Source: Brachyhypopomus gauderio
Taxonomy: Eukaryota; Chordata; Actinopteri; Gymnotiformes; Hypopomidae
DNA: 64,000 nt
Assembly: GCF_052324685.1 (NCBI RefSeq)
Contig: NC_135228.1
Span: 12,906,420-12,970,419, forward strand
Direction of reading: 5' to 3'
Below the pieces are notes generated by a model. That model had not been told where the DNA came from, made no database searches, and worked only from the letters and a program-made list of their open reading frames with translations. This document shows positions 49,848 through 60,716 of the stretch, piece after piece. The position numbers were made by a program, and so were the translations under genes. Numbering within the stretch: the first letter of the stretch is position 1; the number at the start of each line of letters is the position of its first letter.

Positions 49848-52800
49848 ATTTTTTTATTTTTTTTTTTGCAGAAGCATAATCACACTAATAAAACATTTAG
49901 AAAAAAGCAACCTTCCACTCAAGTGGGGGAAAAAAGAAAAAATCCCTGACTAAGAAATAATTATTTTCTATAAAATGAAATAAATGTATTTGAATAATTT
50001 ATGTAATTTCTACTGTAGTATATATAGTATATCTCTTATATATACACTACCGTTCAAAAGTTTGGGGTCACCTAGACAATTTTGTGTTTTCCCTGAAATC
50101 TCATACTTTTATTTATCAAATGAGTTGCAAAATGAATAGAAATATAGTCCAGACATTGACAAGGTAGAAATAATGTTTTTTTTATTTATTTGAAATCATT
50201 TTCTACTTTAAACTTTGCTTTAGTCAAAGAATGCTCCCTTAGCAGCAATTACAGCATTGCAGACCTTTGGCATTCTAGCTGTTAATTTGCTGAGGTAATC
50301 TAGAGAAATTTCACCCCATGCTTCCAGAAGCCGCTCCCACAAGTTTGATTGGGTTAATGGGCACTTTTTTCGTACCATACGGTCAAGCTGCTCCCACAAC
50401 AGCTCAATGGGGTTGAGATCTGGTGACTGCGCTGGCCACTCCATTACCGATAAAACACCAGCTGCCTGCTTCTTCTCTAAATAGTTTGTGCATAATTTGG
50501 AGGTGTGCTTTGGGTCATTGTCCTGTTGCAGGATGAAATTGGCTCCAATCAAGCGCTGTCCACAGGGTATGGCATGGTGTTGCAAAATGGAGTGATAGCC
50601 TTCCTTATTCAAAATCCCTTTTACCTTGTTCAAATCTCCCACTTTACCAGCACCAAAGCAACCCCAGACATTACCTCCACCAGGGGTGTAATTACTTACT
50701 TTCTGAGGTGTATGCAAACATACTATCGGCGCCCCCGAACGAAAGTTGATGACGGGGAGGGGGGGGGGGGGGCGGCGAACGTAAGATGGCCACAAATTAA
50801 GTATTATATCTCATCGATTTGGCGCCCCCTCTAGTGTAGCACCCCTATGCATCGCATAAGCTGCATGCCCCCTTTTTGCGCCACTGACCTCCACCATGTT
50901 TGACAGATGGTGTCAGGCACTCTTCCAGCATCTTTTCAGTTGTTCTGCGTCTCACAAATGTTCGTCTGTGTGATCCAAACATTTCAAACTTTGATTCGTC
51001 TGTCCATAACACTTTTTTCCAATCTTCCTCTGTCCAATGTCTGTGTTCTTTTGCCCATATTAATCTTTTTCTTTTATTAGCCAGATATGGCTTTTTCTTT
51101 GCCACTCTGCCCTGAAGGCCAGCATCCCAGAGTCGCCTCTTCACTGTAGACGTTGACACTGGCGTTTTGCGGGTACTATTTAATGAAGCTGCCAGTTGAG
51201 GACCTGTGAGGCGTCGATTTCTCAAACTGGAGACTCTAATGTACTTGTCTTCTTGCTCAGTTGTGCAGCGGGGCCTTCCACTTCTCCTTCTACTCTGGCT
51301 AGAGCCTCCTCTGAAGGGAGTAGTACACACCATTGTAGGAAATCTTCAGTTTCTTGGCAATGTCTCGCATGGAATAGACTTCATTTCTCAGCTACTTCTT
51401 GGAGACCAATTATTGCGGAGGGCTACTAGATGAATTCGCATCAATCTAACGAAAAGTTGTTGAGCGGCGGGGGGGGGGGGGGGGGGTGTGGTGGTGTGCA
51501 TGTGCGAGTGTCAATTGCTAAGCGGAAAGACCGCTAGCAACCGCGGACAATCTATAATAGTAGCAAAAACATAAACGATGCAGCGCTTTGGTGCATGGCA
51601 CTATAGTGAGCTATTTTTAAAACAAGCCCGCGGGCGACTCGTGACGTCCACGTTGGTGACCCCTGCTCCAGATTCTCAACTAGCTCAAAGGAAGGTCAGT
51701 TTTATAGCTTCTCTAATCAGCAAAACTGTTTTCAGCTGTGCTAACCTACTTGCACAAGGGTTTTCAAGGGTTTTCTAAATATCCAATAGCCTCCTTACAC
51801 AGTTAGCAAACACAATGTACCATTAGAACACTGGAGTGATGGTTGTTGGAAATGGGTCTCCATACATCTATGTAGATATTGCATTTAAAACCAGACGTTT
51901 ACAGCTAGAATAGTAATTTACCACATTAATAATGTATAGAGTGTATTTTTGATGCATTTAATATTAGCTAAATTGAAAAAGAGAATTGATCAGAAGCCAA
52001 AGAATCTTCTTAATCAGGGGTGCTCATAATTATGGAGTGCGCTGTATGTGTGTCGAAGATGTGACCATTGCTCGTGTTTGTCAGAGTCGCTCCATATTTG
52101 TTTGTTCTCCAGGTTTTGTGTTAATCTCTGTACTAATAAAGCATGTTTTATATGACCGCTTGATTCTGCACCCCGCCTTGTCCCTTGTGTCACACACAAT
52201 TGAATTCATTTTAATACTGAAAGTATTTAACAACAAAAAATGTTTGCAGATAAAAGAATGGCCTGCTTCAAGGTAAGACAAATGACCCTAAAAGAATATA
52301 CAAATGCAAGAATAGCCCTTAAAGCATTTGTACTGTGTATTGTGCCATTAATTGTGCCATGTTAATTGTCTCCTGCATTCTAGACCTGCAGTTGGAGGAG
52401 AAGAAATGCAAGGTATAAATTAGTCTTCCAATAAGACAGTATAACCCTAGTTTTTATATAAACCGAATTTCCGATGCTGTTTTTGTTGTTGTTTACTTCT
52501 TTGTTTGTGTGTTGTGCTGTTTTGCAGCTCTTTCCTCAAATGTGGTAAGGTCATTTTGAACTGTTTCCATTGTCGTATGCTGTTTCAGCATAACAAAAAG
52601 TTTAAGTAGATGCATAAGTGGCCCTGAGGTTTGTTTTTCTTCAAAATTTCTGAAATGAAAAGTTTTTACACTTCCATATTCCAGGTATTCCTCATAAAAC
52701 ATGTTTGGCCATTAGAATTAAAAAAATGTTTTATACATTTTAAGAAATTGCAGTTTTTGTGTCACTACCCCAGTTTTTCAAAAATGACCCCAAGCATTTT

Positions 52801-52933
52801 GTACAAAATCTCAAGGCTTTGCTTTGGGAACTTTTGATTTTTAACAACTGTGACTGTCAGGATACAATTTCTGTCCCTCTTACACATCTGATGCCTGCAT
52901 TCTCACCACCAGGTCACAGCAGCATACATGTAA
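48882..52933 (+). CDS. LRAT/PLAAT-like (NlpC/P60-fold) protein, partial model
   Basis: Proposed exons: 48882-48899 (MAQLAK), 49157-49342 and 49431-49667, all phase 0. The protein core runs DALYYFWGYMEHFDEIEF, HKGDMLMRK, a histidine motif SFYHAGIYCGKKEVIEF and a cysteine motif NFNCLHFALCILE. This His...Cys order with GD(M/L) and NC.HF blocks is that of LRAT/HRASLS (PLAAT) acyltransferases, which are phospholipid-remodelling enzymes using a Cys nucleophile. The donor CAT|GTTTGT of exon 2 is weak; the exon 3 donor GAG|GTAAGT is strong. Beyond a 2.6-kb intron filled by transposons, very small phase-compatible exons can be read (52250-52272, 52384-52412, 52528-52544, 52913 onward). They give IKEWPAS, RPAVGGEEMQ, ALSSNV and VTAAYM, the last followed either by TAA or by a GTAAGT donor. 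The 5' part is well supported and the 3' part is speculative. I do not recognise an exact orthologue. Confidence 0.6.
50681..50886. mobile_element. 206-bp hAT MITE inside the Tc1 transposase
   Basis: Termini CAGGGGTG and CGCCACTG (hAT-like CAGNGGNG), flanked by a perfect 8-bp duplication ACCTCCAC (50673-50680 and 50887-50894). Removing it rejoins the Tc1 transposase sequence at its HGGG motif. The interior has a G run at about 50,760-50,772 flanked by CGAACGAAAGTTG and GGCGAACGTAAGATGG, related to other G-tract elements in this window. Confidence 0.92.
51424..51665. mobile_element. hAT-type element remnant inside the Tc1
   Basis: The right end reads CACGTTGGTGACCCCTG, i.e. CAGGGGTCACCAACGTG on the minus strand, a hAT terminal sequence. 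The left end is indistinct. It carries GTTGTTGAGCGGC followed by a G run (about 51,469-51,486) and splits the Tc1 between its 5' non-coding part (CCAGATTCTCAACTAGCTC) and transposase. Confidence 0.6.
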
Positions 52934-53214
52934 GTATTATCTTCATTTATCAACTCCATGCCTTTTCTGTCACAGAGTAACATGTTGGTCAACAAAGTAG
53001 ACACTAGTTAGCTAACTACAAAATAAGGTTAGTAGTAATTTTAGCACTTTGTTAGCTGGCTTACTTAGCTAGCTAACATTACAGTAGCTTAGTAAGCTAG
53101 CTGATATTACTGCGTTTGTTATGTAGAGACTGTATTCATGATTCCTTGGAATAAAAGCTAACCTGTTAGGCAGGGCTCAAGTTTAGAATTCATTTCAGAG
53201 TGTGATCTTGTCAG

Positions 53215-53345
53215 GGTAAGATTTGAACCTGGAGTCGGTGGCGAGTGTAAGTTGTTGAGTGCGGGGGGGGGGGGGGGGGGGGTGGCGAACGTAAGTTGTA
53301 TATTGCGATCGATCGCCAGTGGAGGGCGACATAGATATGGATCAG
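53215..53345. repeat. G-tract element fragment
   Basis: GGTGGCGAGTGTAAGTTGTT precedes a G run at 53263-53282, which is followed by GGTGGCGAACGTAAGTTG. The arrangement duplicates that of the interior of the hAT MITE at 46,919 (reverse strand). Ends are not defined. Confidence 0.55.
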
Positions 53346-53674
53346 AGGTAAATAAACTAGATTTTTTTTTTGTTTTTTTCGGCGTGTGAAATCAGAAGTG
53401 TGCCGTGTGAATACGGTCAAATGTGTGTGTCACACGCTCAATGCGTGAGACTTGAGAACACTGCTGTTAGGTAACCAATTATATCATTATTGACTGGGAT
53501 TCATGTGTGTGTGCATTAGGGTTGCCTCCTAGGTCTGACAAAAATGTTACCGGAGGGGTTTAAAATGGACACAGCGAGAAAAAAACAGATTTAAACAGTC
53601 TGAATCGTGATTTGAACTACCCTAGTTTTTTTAACTACCCTACCCTAGTTTTTTTTTTTTTACTTAGATAGCTA

Positions 53675-55292
<1,618 letters not shown>

Positions 55293-55410
55293 TACATATT
55301 GATTTATTGTTTTGTGTGTCATTGTTTTTGTGTGTCAAACATTGTCTGTTTTATGTTCTCTCATCTAGACTATCATGGCTACTCAGAGGCCTGCAAGGAA
55401 ACCTGTAGAC

Positions 55411-56228
55411 CATGCGTGTCAAACTCATTTGCACCGCGGGCCACATCAGCATAATTGTTACCCACGGAGGGCCATATGTAACTTATAAATGTACCTACTC
55501 CTTAATGTTAAATACCTCTGAATTTATTACTTATTCAAGTTACAAATATTACAGATATATTTGAGTAAATGTAAAAAAAAATATTTGCTTGTTGCTCTGT
55601 TATTATAACATAAATACTTTAAATTTGTTAGGTTATGAAACCCACATTACTCCATCAATCAACGATCAAACTATCCAAGTGAATAAAAAAATATTTGAAA
55701 TATATCAAATATATCACATTTACTTTGTTCAAAACTTGAAATATCAAATAACGCTCCTTCTAAAAAAAGACTGAAGTGCGGTGATTTCTTCAGCCACAAC
55801 AAGGCTAGCTTTTAATGCCGTTTCGTTTGTGGTTGTGAACACATTCTGTTGCATACTTAGCTGAGTGTTTGGTCGCAAAATACCGACGTATATTGTACTC
55901 TTTGACATCCGCCACCGCTTCATACCCGTTTTTCTCCTTGAAGAGCAAACATCACATTCCCATCTTTCTTGAAACACCCTTCTATCAGCATCGATGTTTC
56001 TCTTCCTGGACATTTTGGGATCATTATTTGTATTTCTCAATTACACTTACTGGGAAAATCGCATCGATGTGGAAACGCTGCAGTGTCGAGATGCCGTTAC
56101 TTCGCGGGTAGCATAATTGTGGGAAATGTCGTTTTTGCTCACTTTTACTTCTTTGTTTTTTTTGACAATTTAGCTTTTTAAGCTCTCGCTTAACATCTGG
56201 CCCGCGGGCCTTGAGTTTGACACCTGTG
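55411..56228. mobile_element. hAT-like non-autonomous element, 818 bp
   Basis: The left end CATGCGTGTCAAACTCA and right end TGAGTTTGACACCTGTG are inverted repeats (core GTGTCAAACTCA). Perfect 8-bp duplications CTGTAGAC (55403-55410 and 56229-56236) flank them. Subterminal CGCGGGCC/GGCCCGCGGG words match the Charlie-type hAT pattern. The interior has a weak minus-strand reading frame, but no clear transposase domain could be assigned. Confidence 0.9.
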
Positions 56229-56330
56229 CTGTAGACCAGTGTTTTTCTTTTTTCCATTAAAATTTTTATTTTATTTTAACATAGTAAACAGGGTAAACAA
56301 AAAATAAACAAAAGCTCAAGCGGTACATCA

Positions 56331-56671
56331 TGTGTGACGCTCGGTAAGGAGGCACGACGAACGTCAAACTGTGCAATGATGAACGTTTAATAGTGAACAT
56401 AAACACGAAGCTCCGTGCGGAGTGCAAACAGCAAAACACAGTACTCACACAGGCACGAAACTTTAGACAAAGACGAGCACTAGACACCGCGCTAACGCAC
56501 ATTAAATAGGTGAATTACACAGACCCACGTGACCTCGAGACAAGGCACAGGTGTAACCACGAACACGCTCACAAACAACCCACACCCACGGAAGTACAAA
56601 CATGGACATAACGACACGCAGACAACATAGCGGCACGCCCACAGGGAAGGGTCCGGAGCTGTTCCGTAACA
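56331..56671 (-). mobile_element. Solo LTR (gypsy-like) inserted in the LINE 3'UTR
   Basis: On the minus strand it begins TGTTACGGAACAGCTCC and ends GAGCGTCACA, with an internal CTATTTAATGTGCG box and ATTAAA. ATCAT occurs at both borders (56327-56331, 56671-56675), probably the target duplication. It is the same family as 48,031-48,369 but clearly diverged. Confidence 0.75.
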
Positions 56672-57079
56672 TCATGTAGAAAAAGACAAAAATCATAGGA
56701 AGGTAGACCCGGCGGGTTGAGTATGGCTTATGAGGTCCCCATCAGAAGTTTACAGCATAAATGTACAGAGGTCAAACATTCAGTGACAATACAATGAGGT
56801 ACTTAGGTACCCAGACATCGCTACCTTCTGACCTCAATCACACCATCAACTAGAAGTGAGGTATTCCATGAAGTAATCCCAGATTCCCAGTTCTGCAGGT
56901 CCTATACTCCTTATCCTAGTTAACATGACCTCATATGAGGTGCTTTCACTCATTAGGGTTTTCCATTCTTGGAGTGTTGGACATGTGGGTGATTTCCAGT
57001 GTCTTAATAGGACTCTAGCAGCTGTGGTTATCCCCACCATCAGAACTGAAAATACCTTTTTTGTCAATGTTGGGGCTTC

Positions 57080-57615
57080 TGTCTTATCTTCCAGAAGACA
57101 CAAACGGGGGGATATTGGTAGGGCTATTCCCACCCATGTCTCCAAAAACTTCAATAGTCTAGGTAAATGGGGAAAGTTAAACCTGAGTCTATGGGGAAAG
57201 ATAAATGTAATCAAAATGGTAATTGCACCACAATTTAACTATATATCTATGATGTTGCCAATAAATAAGCCTGATCATATCTTTAAACAATACGAAAATG
57301 TAATCAGAGAATTTCTTTGGGCAGGGAGGAAACCCAGATTTAAATGGAGCAAGATGTGTGCACCCAGGGAAAAGGGTGGACTTGGTCTCCCAGATGTTAG
57401 GCTTTATAATTTGGCGTTTGAGATGGCTAAGATAATTATCCATTGGAGAAGAACAGTGTCTGGCTTAGCATGGGCTACTATTGAGAAAAACCTGGCAGCA
57501 CCATTCCAGCAGATTTGCGTGCTGTCCCAGTGCTTGAAAAGTAAAGGGACGGACATAAACCCAGTCATTAGGCACTCTCAAGACATGTGGGCCAAGGTTC
57601 ATAAGATGCACAAAA
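57080..57615 (+). pseudogene. Inverted ORF2 segment within the LINE
   Basis: Plus-strand frame with post-RT LINE sequence: GKINVIKMVIAPQFNYISMM, REFLWAGRKPRFKW and EKGGLGLPDVRLYNLAFEMA. The surrounding LINE parts (RT start on the right, C-terminus on the left) are both on the minus strand. This segment is therefore inverted relative to its own element. Confidence 0.8.
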
Positions 57616-59799
57616 TCCGAAAAAAAAGACTATCAGTAGAAGACCTACCCTTTACAAACCCCACTTGGTCTGCATGTATAATGTGTGGTAGGATTGCTTC
57701 CAGTCTTAGGGCCAGAACCTTAGCCAGTATCTTACTGGCTACGTTGATGAGGCTGATTGGCCTGAAGCTAGCCGGGTCTGTATGATCCCTTCCCTTCTTG
57801 GGTATCAGAGAAATGAGTCTAAACATAGCATATTCTGCTTTTTTATTGAAAATGTCATGTATTCGGAATTTGCCTTTACAGATTTTTTAAAATAGATTTT
57901 CAGTTTTGTCTAGCCAAATCTTTTTCCATAATATTTAATTTTGCTTCCAATTTTTTAATACTATCATTGTGTTCTTCTTTTCTTTGTGAGGTCTTCATTT
58001 TCCAAAGCAAAATCATTTGCAATCATTGCAATCATTTTCCCCCTGATGTACGCTTTAGATGCCTCCCAGACCATTGCAATACTTTCTGTGCTACCCAAGT
58101 TGATTTAAAAAAATGCGGACAGGTCCTCTGCGAATTCCTTAGAGTATACCTCATCCTGAAGCAGAGACGTGTTCATTCTCCATCTACCTCTTCGAATTCT
58201 GTCTGAATGTATCCTTACACAAATCTCAACAGGTGCATGATCTGATATGGAGATAGCATTGATGGTACCATCCACGATGGCATTGGTTAAACTCTGGCAG
58301 ATCAAAATGTAGTCAATTCTTGAGTGGGACTTGTGGCAGTGCGAGTAAAATGTGTATTCCCTGTTTGTAGGATTGACCAATCGCCAGACATCTATCAGGC
58401 CATTATCCTCCATCAGCAGTTGAATGGCAGCCCTATCCCTCGGCGTTGAGATGCAGAGTATTTGCTTTTATCTAATATCCCATCTAAAACTTGGTTAAAG
58501 TCTCCTGCTAAAATAATTTGACCTTGGGCGTTACCCAATATACTATTGAGGCCATGGAAGAAAGATGGGTCCTCCTTGTTAGGAGCATATATATTACATT
58601 GTGTTATTCTCTCCCCATTTATAGTGGTTTCGAGACAAACAATTCTACCATTATTATCATTATACTCCTTTAACATAGAAAAGTTCAATCTCTTATGGAC
58701 CAAAATAAGAACTCCGTTACGCCTGCTGGAAAAAGAGCTATAGTGAACATGTCCCACCCAGTCTCTTTTAAATTTTTTAGCTTCATCATCCACTAAATGT
58801 GTTTCTTGAATAAATACTATATCTGCTTGTTTATGCTTAAGATATAAAAGTACCTTTTTTCCTTTTCACAGGGTTCCCACAACCATTGATATTCCAGAAA
58901 ATTAGGTCAGTGGGGTGTCCGAGTCATCCACTAGGTTTTAACTTAAGACAACTACACCAAGCTAATCAGCCCCTTCGTACCCCTCTCAATCTCCTTCCGT
59001 TGGTGGATGTTCCATAGTTTCGATGAACTTGATAGCTTCCGATGCGACGTCAAATTTTCTGTTCCTCCCCTTCCATGTGAAGTGGAGTGTAGCAGGGAAG
59101 GCTAATCAGAACCTCACTTTCTTGTCATGCAGTAGTCGTTTCGCCGTTGTAAAAGCTTTTCTCCTCTCTGCCAGCTCCTTCGTCATGTCTGGAAAAAGAG
59201 AGATGTTGCATCCCTTCCACACTGCTCCTCCTTTCTCCCTTGCAGCTTTTAAGACTTTATCTCTCGCCGTTGAGCGCAGAAATTTAACGATAATCAGCCG
59301 CGGAGGTCGGTTTTCGTCAGGACGGGATCCAGGAGAACGATGTGCTCTTTCAATTTCGAATTCGTTGTCAATGCGCATATGCAAGCCCTCTGACAATATC
59401 TTCTCAACACATACTGCCAAGTTCTCTCCTTCTATTCCCTCTTTCAAGCCCAACAGTCTGACGTTATTACGACGGCTCCTGTTCTCCAGATCTTCCACAC
59501 GGCCCCACAGAGCGTCAATGCGTTTACCGTGCAACTCATGGCCCGACACCAGCTGCTGCGTAGTGTCCTCCAAGTCGGAGATTCGCCCTTCCGCCTCAGT
59601 TAGCCGGCTTTGCATGGCATTCACCGCATTTTTTAATTCCTCCGTAGTCTCTTTAATTGTTGACACATCGGAAGCTACTGTTTGGAGCGTCTAGCTCATT
59701 TTACTCACTTCGACAAAGATATTTTCTAAATTGGCATCCTGTACGGAGTCCAGCTTCGGACTAGACTTCGTACATCAAGATGTTGATGGGGGGGTTGCG

Positions 59800-60030
59800 C
59801 GGTTATTGCAGTCCCGTTTAGTTGACCCCATACTGCCTCATAACCTGGGCCCATAGGTTACTCATTGAATAAAACTGATATTGAATGTGGCTTGATCTAG
59901 TTTTTAATAAAGATTGTATTCACATTTTATGTCCACTTTCATTTAGAGTGGACATACTCCAAGTACATCATAAATTTAAGGGGTGGCGTAGTCTGGTAAC
60001 TCCTAGCTAGGGGGTGCTACAATCTAAAAG
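59800..60030. other. Unassigned sequence between LINE and gypsy fragment
   Basis: Contains AATAAAACTGATATTGAA and a short palindrome GTCCACTTTC..GAGTGGAC near 59,930-59,952. No coding content recognised. Confidence 0.3.
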
Positions 60031-60039
60031 GGTCCATAT

Positions 60040-60377
60040 ATGATCTGTGTATATGGACCCACGGAGGTACCCGGCAGAGATGGACAACAAGGCTTTGCGA
60101 GCCTTACGCCACGCCAATCAACATCGCCGCACTAAGGCCCGAGCTCCCGGAACTGCCGCTTTCTTTTCCTGGTCAGCGAACATGGGAGGCGTGTAGCCAT
60201 AGAGGCATTCGAAAGGTGACATGCCGAGTGCCACAAGGTGTTGTGGGTGCACTCTGCCCACAAGAGCTGGTCAGACCAGGAGGACGGGTTAAAAGACGCC
60301 AGACACCTGAGCGTTTGCTCCAGGTCCTGGTTAGTCCTCTCCGTCTGGCCATTGGTTTGGGGATGAAACCCCGAAGA
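60040..60377 (-). pseudogene. Ty3/gypsy integrase fragment
   Basis: The minus strand encodes [18 protein letters not shown] and [16 protein letters not shown], then [13 protein letters not shown]. After a frameshift it continues [17 protein letters not shown]. This is the end of the integrase catalytic core and the following region of vertebrate Ty3/gypsy (chromovirus) elements. The plus-strand end near 60,377 abuts a piggyBac fragment. No LTR or protease/RT part is present. Confidence 0.85.
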
Positions 60378-60581
60378 AAGACAATGGGAAGGTGTGGAGT
60401 GACAAAAGATGCAAACCAGCAACAGGAGAGAGGCACAGAGGGCAGACAAAAGAGAAAGAGGTGCCAGATGTGTCCAAGAAACAAAGATCGCAAAGCCACC
60501 AAATGCTGTTGGAAATGCAGTACTCCAATGTGCAATGGTCACAGCCAAAAGCAAATAGTTTATGACAATTGCACACAGTGA
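60378..60581 (+). pseudogene. piggyBac transposase C-terminal zinc-finger fragment
   Basis: The plus strand encodes [20 protein letters not shown] followed by [11 protein letters not shown] and IVYDNC, then a stop. The spacing C-x2-C...C-x2-C...C-x2-H...C with a KDRKT-like core is that of the cysteine-rich DNA-binding finger ending many piggyBac-family transposases. The DDE catalytic part is missing. The junction to the gypsy fragment is abrupt. Confidence 0.7.
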
Positions 60582-60716
60582 ATAGAGAAAATAATTTTGT
60601 GTGGGCAAACATGAGTAGACACTGGACACTGTACACACAGGAAAAATAAGATACAATTAAAAATACAGATAAATATGCATAAAAATATAGGATAACACTA
60701 CAATCTACAAATCTCA
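60582..60716. other. Spacer before the L2 LINE
   Basis: AT-rich sequence, possibly the 3'-flanking part of the piggyBac copy. Nothing else identified. Confidence 0.3.

Larger units (their letters stand above)
50045..51985 (-). mobile_element. Tc1 transposon, truncated, nested in the outer element
   Basis: Begins after TA with CACTACCGTTCAAAAGTTTG, a familiar fish Tc1 terminus. The opposite terminus is lost, with similarity fading near 51,985. The transposase on the minus strand is cut into two pieces: 51333-50887 (RSGRPRCTTEQEDKYIRV, RRLWDAGLQGRVAKKKPYL, WTEEDWKKVLWTDESKFE) and 50672-50220 ([47 protein letters not shown]). The two are separated by a 206-bp hAT MITE. The N-terminal DNA-binding region is missing because a further insertion interrupts it at about 51,424-51,665. 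Confidence 0.9.
49729..52044. mobile_element. Outer mariner/Tc1-type element carrying nested insertions
   Basis: Terminal inverted repeats CAGCACCCCACATAATTATT (49729 onward) and ATAATTATGGAGTGCGCTG (to 52044), each followed inward by GGCACCCCTG / CAGGGGTGCTC. Both ends are flanked by TA. This terminus is common among fish Tc1/mariner elements. Its own interior is short and non-coding and contains an (AT)n tract at 49799-49844; the rest is the Tc1 at 50,045. It lies in the intron of the LRAT-like gene. Confidence 0.7.
56240..59790 (-). mobile_element. L1/Tx1-type LINE, rearranged
   Basis: Minus-strand element. ORF1 (59666-59106): coiled-coil EELKNAVNAMQSRLTEAEGR, then DLENRSRRNNVRLLGLKEG, the L1 ORF1p RNA-binding signature. 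ORF2 pieces: endonuclease (58793-58105; NIYAPNKEDPSFF, ILAGDFNQVLDG, HSRIDYIL, ISDHAPVEICV); the N-terminal part of RT (57826-57610; LIPKKGRDHTDPASFRPISL, HADQVGFVKGRSSTDSL); and the C-terminal part (57070-56846; RVLLRHWKSPTCPTLQEW). Between them, 57,080-57,610 carries ORF2 sequence on the opposite strand. A few hundred codons between endonuclease and RT are deleted. The A-rich tail is near 56,240-56,285. A solo LTR sits in the 3'UTR. Confidence 0.88.
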
